Source of the DNA: Baylisascaris procyonis | Lineage: Eukaryota; Nematoda; Chromadorea; Rhabditida; Ascarididae | Length of the DNA: 64,000 bases | Direction of reading: 5' to 3' | NCBI GenBank assembly: GCA_037389465.1 | Contig: JAZARR010000230.1 | Span: forward strand, 248,001 to 312,000 | Part shown: positions 38,987 through 64,000 of the stretch, piece by piece | How the letters are laid out: every line of letters starts with the position of its first letter | Position numbering within the stretch: the first letter of the stretch is position 1 | Notes under the pieces: model-generated | What the model saw: only the letters and a program-made list of their open reading frames with translations | What the model was told of the DNA's origin: nothing | Databases searched by the model: none | Made by a program: the position numbers and the translations under genes

Positions 38987-39059
38987 TTACAATTAAATAA
39001 CCCACAAAGTGAGAACACTTAGTATATCACTCATTGTACTCTTCACTATAGCGAACACA

Positions 39060-39335
39060 ATTTTAGCGAATGTGTGAAAAATTTCTCGAACGATTCTCTA
39101 AAAGAAACCCTCCTTTGACAGTCGTACTTTCAGAACAATAGAGCATAGTCTGCAGAAAAAAAAAAAGAAAAAAGAAAACAATGCAAAGCAACAAACTTAC
39201 AAAAACATCGATCGGGTCCTTTATGTTGTAGAAGATTCGCTTTTTGTCCGACCAAGACGGGCCATTTCACACCGACGGTCGACATCCATCCTGACCACTT
39301 CCTTAATTTTAATTATATAGAATATTCCATCTTTA
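39060..39335. repeat. A-block fragment
   Basis: Diverged copy of about 3,120-3,365 that follows directly on the end of copy A2. In A1 and A2 the corresponding segment is at 3.1 and 33.0 kb, so it is out of order here. Confidence 0.8.
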
Positions 39336-39377
39336 CAGGCAAGGAACGGACGCGTTTCCTCCACGTCATCGTCGCCA
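39221..39377 (-). other. Exon-like fragment (GDDDVEETRPF...)
   Basis: After an acceptor TTTGTTTAG the frame reads [28 protein letters not shown] and on to a TAA, 51 codons. It overlaps the partner of the MSIVAVKW frame in another register, so only one of the two can be the real frame. Not recognised. Confidence 0.25.
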
Positions 39378-40259
39378 CTAAACAAAAAAGCATTCAAATC
39401 ATGAAGCCGAAAATATCCGGTCAGAAATCAACTTAGCAGGAAAAAGACCGCAAATTCATCTGTTTCAATAGTTGTCAAAAGCAGATAATTGGTTCAGAAC
39501 ACAACTACGCATCTCCTCGAATTGCAACAAGCCACCATGAACCCCGTGACTATAAAAATTTTTCCTTCAAATTCGATAAATGTCAGCAGCCAGCATTACT
39601 CTACTCTTTCTTCCTTATGCCCTTTGTTAACGTTATCCTTGAAGACCATTTATGGGAAGAAACCTTTTTAGTAGCAAATATAACATTTCACTGTTATAGA
39701 AGAAGACGTCAACGCATTAACGACAGTGAGATAACACGTTTTCCCTCTGCTTCTCTGCTTGCACGTTACTTGATTCCTACATTGAGTTAGCGCAATCAGG
39801 TTCTCCCACCGCTATCTGAACGCATATCCTCGAGTGCTAACTGCTCATATTTTCATATCGTGGCCGATAAAAGACCAAATATGCGAGCATAGTCTCGATC
39901 ATATCCCTTCATCCTTTTTATTTCTCAACTATCCATCCGCTACGGCTTTCCTTTCTAAGCAAAATTAAACGGCACAACAAATGTTTTTTCAATAATAATT
40001 GAACGATGAAACTTTCAGTAAAACAATGAAAAAATTGAAACAGTGGTCCTATCGACGCGCAGCCAAACTTTTCTTAGTATTGATGAGATATTGAGCAGTT
40101 GATTTCTTGCCAATAACGAACGAAGTTATCCCATCTTCCTCGAAACTATATAAAGAATGACGCATTTTCATATAGCACATCAAAGAAAACATTGAAAAAT
40201 ATTAATGATATATATGAAACAGAGGAAAATATTTTTGCTTTTCTATCTTTGCATATAGA

Positions 40260-40970
40260 GGTTTACAGTTACATTGTGAGTCAAACATTCGCACTAAGTG
40301 CACGCAGTAAGTATAAAACTTTTAACAAGGTAAGCAAAAAGCCTTCAAAGAATGGCGACAGGCATACGCAGATTGCGATGAATGAAATAAATTAAATAAA
40401 CGATCCGATTGCTGAAGTATCTGATAGTGAAATGACTCAAAATAACTGACAGATGGGCAAACATATAAAAAGAAAAAACGCACAAAGCAACAACCCGACT
40501 GCCTCTTCGACATACACAACAGTGGTAACACGCTAGCAAGTATGCAGTAACAATGGCAACAACCATCGAATACAGTAATTTATAGCAATCGTCGCGCATA
40601 TCAAACGTCGCCTCCAGCAAAAAATCTATCAAAATGCTGCCTTTTGCTACGTTTTTTGATCTTATTTTAGTTCGCGATCATGTTTTCGCGGCATCTTTCA
40701 ACTCGGCAATCACAAAAATGGCGGCAAGGAAATTCAGTAGATATTATCCACAATCTCAAACCTCATTGTGGTCTGTTAAGATCTGTGGGAATTATTGACA
40801 CCTAACGATGCTAAGAAATTTTCTGATCTATTTCGTGCAGCTGCCAGCCGCTCACATTCTTCGATGACGTGCTTGTACAGCCGACTGTACTAATGTACTA
40901 CCATACGAAAGCACATATCACTGATCTCTAAAACACTATTTGCAGAACTATAAGATCACAAACAAAATAT
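40260..40970. repeat. Duplicated module B, copy 2
   Basis: Partner of 13,415-14,110. Followed directly by a tandem copy of its own last 90 bases. Confidence 0.9.
40345..40632 (-). other. Reading frame with a membrane segment, module B copy 2
   Basis: Same reading frame as 13492-13779. Confidence 0.25.
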
Positions 40971-41066
40971 GTTTTGTTCAGCTGCCAGCCGCTCACATTC
41001 TTCGATGATCTGCTTGTACAACTGACTGTATTAATGGATTACCACACGAAAGCACATATCACTGGT
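40838..41066. repeat. Local tandem duplication, period 141 bp
   Basis: The segment starting CAGCTGCCAGCCGCTCACAT at 40,838 recurs at 40,979 with a few substitutions and runs to about 41,066, where sequence switches to an A-block module. Confidence 0.8.
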
Positions 41067-41640
41067 TACCCACCTTTGTAGGTAAACCTGTACCCAAAAC
41101 TTGTTCCTCCTACAGATATGAAAACACTAAAAACTTATGGTGCCTCTACGATTTACGATTAACTACGACTGAACGAGATTCGATGCAATCCCAGTTAACC
41201 GTAACGCAAAATATAAACCATTTGGCGTAGCTATAACTGATTTTTTAAATTTCGTACGAAATTGTCCGACGTTAAGGATTTATATATCCGACGTGTTCGA
41301 ATAAATAGGGTGAATAGGTGCAAAATATAAGTGCAACATTCTATATAAACGATGGAGTCACTTGCGATTTATCACTAAAACAAGCAAATATAATGAAACG
41401 AATACAAATGATTAAGGTGCAAATTAATAGAGGCAAAGATGTGGTTTGAAAAGTTAGTCACTGCTGCACAACACCTCTTATAGCGGCCTATGTATAGACA
41501 GTACTGCCACTTAGGGGTGTACCTGCAATGAGGTAGATAAATAGAATGCAAGTAAAACGTGAGGAAAAAAGTAGAATGATGCATGAAGCAATACTGCAGC
41601 CACGAATATACGCAAAAATTTCAGGCCTTGAAATATGGCA
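41060..41640. repeat. A-block fragment
   Basis: Diverged copy of about 4,060-4,640 (and 9,655-9,950). It is the last clearly duplicated sequence before the filamin gene. From 41,840 to 42,110 and 42,460 to 43,420 I see no repeat or gene. Confidence 0.8.
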
Positions 41641-41840
41641 AAGTGCCAAAGATTAAAGAGAGATTGATTACCGATAATCGTTGTGAGACGCATTGGCCGC
41701 CAATTGAAGCATCCCTTGATACATATGAACCGTCCGCTACCGCTTCCAAAATTCCTTCCTTAAATGACGCAATTTCTGTTGCTGAGGTTTTTCTGCAGCA
41801 TATTTGGCAAAAAACACCAAAAGGGTTAATCGGCCAATAA
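41583..41840 (+). other. Ambiguous coding stretch, open on both strands
   Basis: Plus strand: 85 codons (PKIKERLITDNRCETHWPPI, ATASKIPSLNDAISVAEVFL, then TAA). Minus strand: after acceptor GCTGCAG at 41,792 the frame KTSATEIASFKEGILEAVAD, GSYVSRDASIGGQC runs to donor TCG|GTAATC at 41,672. Only one can be real; neither is recognised. It begins inside an A-block fragment and continues into unique sequence. Confidence 0.25.
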
Positions 41841-42111
41841 AAACATGGTCAACGAGCCGATTTGTAAACATCCAATTCGGCCTTTCGTTAGAAGCAAAAT
41901 AATTAAACACTGGCATCGTCTATCTATAGTGACATCAAAAAATAGCGCCGACCATCAATCATTCTAAACAAGACCAGATGGTGATTTTCACCGATGCATT
42001 TTTGCCGACTTTTGCCAGCAGAGAGTGGGCTTTCATTAGAGTTCACGAATGAACTAAATTAGCATAGGTGAACGGTGTTTCCTTTATCCACTAGCATATT
42101 ATTGACAGCGC

Positions 42112-42405
42112 CTAATAGTCTGAATAAACCGAGCCATCTTGAAGCATTGCGTACCAGAAAGTGGAAGCTGACACTACATCTTGAGCACTGATAACTTCTG
42201 AAAGTAGCATTCTAATGTGTCGAATGACAAACTTCGATCCGTAGAGGCATTCAGATTCAGATTCAGATTCGGATTCATTCCAACGCAACAATTCGATGCG
42301 CATAACGTCATACGTGAATTTTCGATAGTAAGGCAATAAGGGGCGCCACAATGAGAACATCTTTTTCGCCATGAACGAATGAGTCGGAATGCCTCATATT
42401 TACAA
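42112..42405 (-). other. Ambiguous coding stretch with Cys cluster and 6-bp repeats
   Basis: After acceptor TTCTGCAG one frame reads YEAFRLIRSWRKRCSHCGAP, YCLTIENSRMTLCASNCC and then NPNLNLNLNA, made by an ATTCAG tandem (42,250-42,275). A second frame over the same bases starts with ATG and reads MFSLWRPLLPYYRKF to a TAG at 42,112, turning the same tandem into SESESE. The Cys pattern hints at zinc binding, but no family fits exactly. Confidence 0.25.
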
Positions 42406-43420
42406 CTGCAGAACCATTCGACGCCAACAGCAATGAATATACCTTTGGTAACCATACCTTAATCGACGACTCGCACCCAACGATGCTTCAAATTCTACCA
42501 CGTCTCCTTCGAGTTGGACTTAAGATGTATCCAGGTCCGAAACTAAGCCATGGCCATATATAAAGAGTGCCCAAATTCGGCTCCGTTCCCTACTGCAGGT
42601 GAACAAAATGCAGTCACTCGACCGTGACCCGCCTGACCCACTCCAGAATCGCGGTTGTGAAGTTAGATCTAAAAGCAAATTCCACTCATATCAACTCATC
42701 CCGCCGCTCTTGCCGTCAATCAATTTCACCGCCATTCTAGTGTTAGTGTCGTTGTTAGTGACATCTCATTGACGAACAATTTTATCGTCTATATGCGAAT
42801 AAACAATTCATCAATACATACATTTATTATAATCAAATAAACCTAAAAATATAATCGACATTCACAGACGTCTTTTTGTGTTGATGAAAATTCGGTTAGA
42901 GTGGAAGTGAAATATGGAGGAAAAAGAAGAAAATAAACGAATGAAGAAAAACAAAGAATAGAAATTGAATCTCGACGAAGTGCCACTCTCCTCGCTAAAT
43001 AAAAATAAAATCGACAGAAAAAAGTCATCAAAATTATCAAAGATTTAAGCGACAATAGTCACATCAAAAACATCGAAATATTTTATAACTGAAGTGAATA
43101 TAGATTAGTGAATATAAGTGAATAATAAAACAGTGATCAAAGGCGGATGAATGGAGAGCACCAACTACATTAACGCACCTCCTCTCGTTTATTTTCGGAT
43201 ACAATTCAAAACAATTAAGGCAAAAACACAACAAATAAAGAGTATTAGTGAATTTATTCAAATTACATAAAAACTTCGACGATAAAGAACAATTCATTAT
43301 GCGTGTATCATCATCTTGCGTCGATAATATAAATGGGCAGAGAAAGGAAGAGAGGCAAAGCGGGATGAAGAATATGAAAAACAAAAATGGACGGTCATTT
43401 CACACAGTTAAACGTAAATA

Positions 43421-43430
43421 TTTATTTATT
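43421..43430 (-). terminator. Polyadenylation signal of the filamin gene
   Basis: Two overlapping AATAAA hexamers on the minus strand begin about 30 nt after the filamin stop, which would give a very short 3' UTR. A further AATAAA lies at 43186-43191. This is a motif match only. Confidence 0.55.
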
Positions 43431-43459
43431 TCATGTGCAGTGGTTGAGCGTTCGTTCAG

Positions 43460-63833
<20,374 letters not shown>

Positions 63834-64000
63834 CTATAAAGAAATAATCTTTTTGTTTCTTTCATTTGCTTGTCTCGACATACAAATATCGATACAGTAA
63901 TTTCCATACAATGCAATAATACAATAACTTGTTTTACTTATTGGATTACTACATCGGCAATACAGTAAATATAATTTAGCAATATGATAACTTCTGATAA

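Larger units (their letters stand above)
29924..39062. repeat. Segmental duplication copy A2
   Basis: Same orientation as A1, offset 29,923 bp (29,926 after the C-run change at 37.6 kb). Left flank from 29,590 to 29,923 is unlike any other part of the window. Its sharp drop in similarity near 38,786 coincides with that of A1. Confidence 0.95.

Noticed and set aside
42174..42405. ArfGAP zinc finger (CSHCGAP start resembles the CxxCGAP signature)
   Set aside because: The second Cys pair is C-x3-C and one residue out of register, and the rest of the domain is absent.

Overview
The window reads as a eukaryotic, AT-rich nuclear genome. Introns with TTTCAG-, TTTATAG- or TTTAAG-type acceptors, long introns (about 65 to 1130 bp) and the gene content point to a nematode. 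A parasitic species with large introns is my guess; the species cannot be fixed from this sequence. There is no bacterial gene organisation, rRNA, tRNA or CRISPR that I can see.

The right third (about 43.4-63.8 kb, minus strand) is one large single-copy gene: the C-terminal part of a filamin. I assembled 27 exons by eye. Every splice phase is compatible and the segment sums to exactly 1410 codons plus a stop. It carries about 14 filamin-type immunoglobulin repeats. Several have a decayed GSPF end motif. A Ser/Thr-rich hinge-like stretch lies between repeats 11 and 12, and a proline-rich tail of about 90 residues follows the last repeat. The actin-binding CH domains and the first repeats lie beyond the right edge.

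The left two thirds (1 to about 42 kb) is a mosaic of segmental duplications. One block of at least 8.9 kb at the left edge is repeated almost letter for letter 29,923 bp further on (29,924 to about 38,790). A third, shorter and partly older copy lies at 16.2-18.6 kb, a scrambled diverged copy at 9.2-13.1 kb, and many shorter pieces are scattered at 13.4, 15.6, 20.4, 21.4, 22.4, 27.3, 28.0, 39.1, 40.3 and 41.1 kb. Inside these blocks are exon relics with good splice sites but broken frames. The clearest are three copies of a fragment of the UFM1-protein ligase UFL1, with shared and private stops and frameshifts. Two copies of a terminal zinc-ribbon exon each lost a different half, and two copies of a small one-TM protein differ by compensating frameshifts. 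No transposase, reverse transcriptase or integrase frame was recognised.

Between the duplicated pieces (18.6-28 kb) a few exon-like stretches suggest one or more ordinary but unrecognised minus-strand genes. The filamin gene and the duplicated area show no functional link; the contrast between a tidy conserved gene and a gene-fragment mosaic beside it is the main feature of the window.
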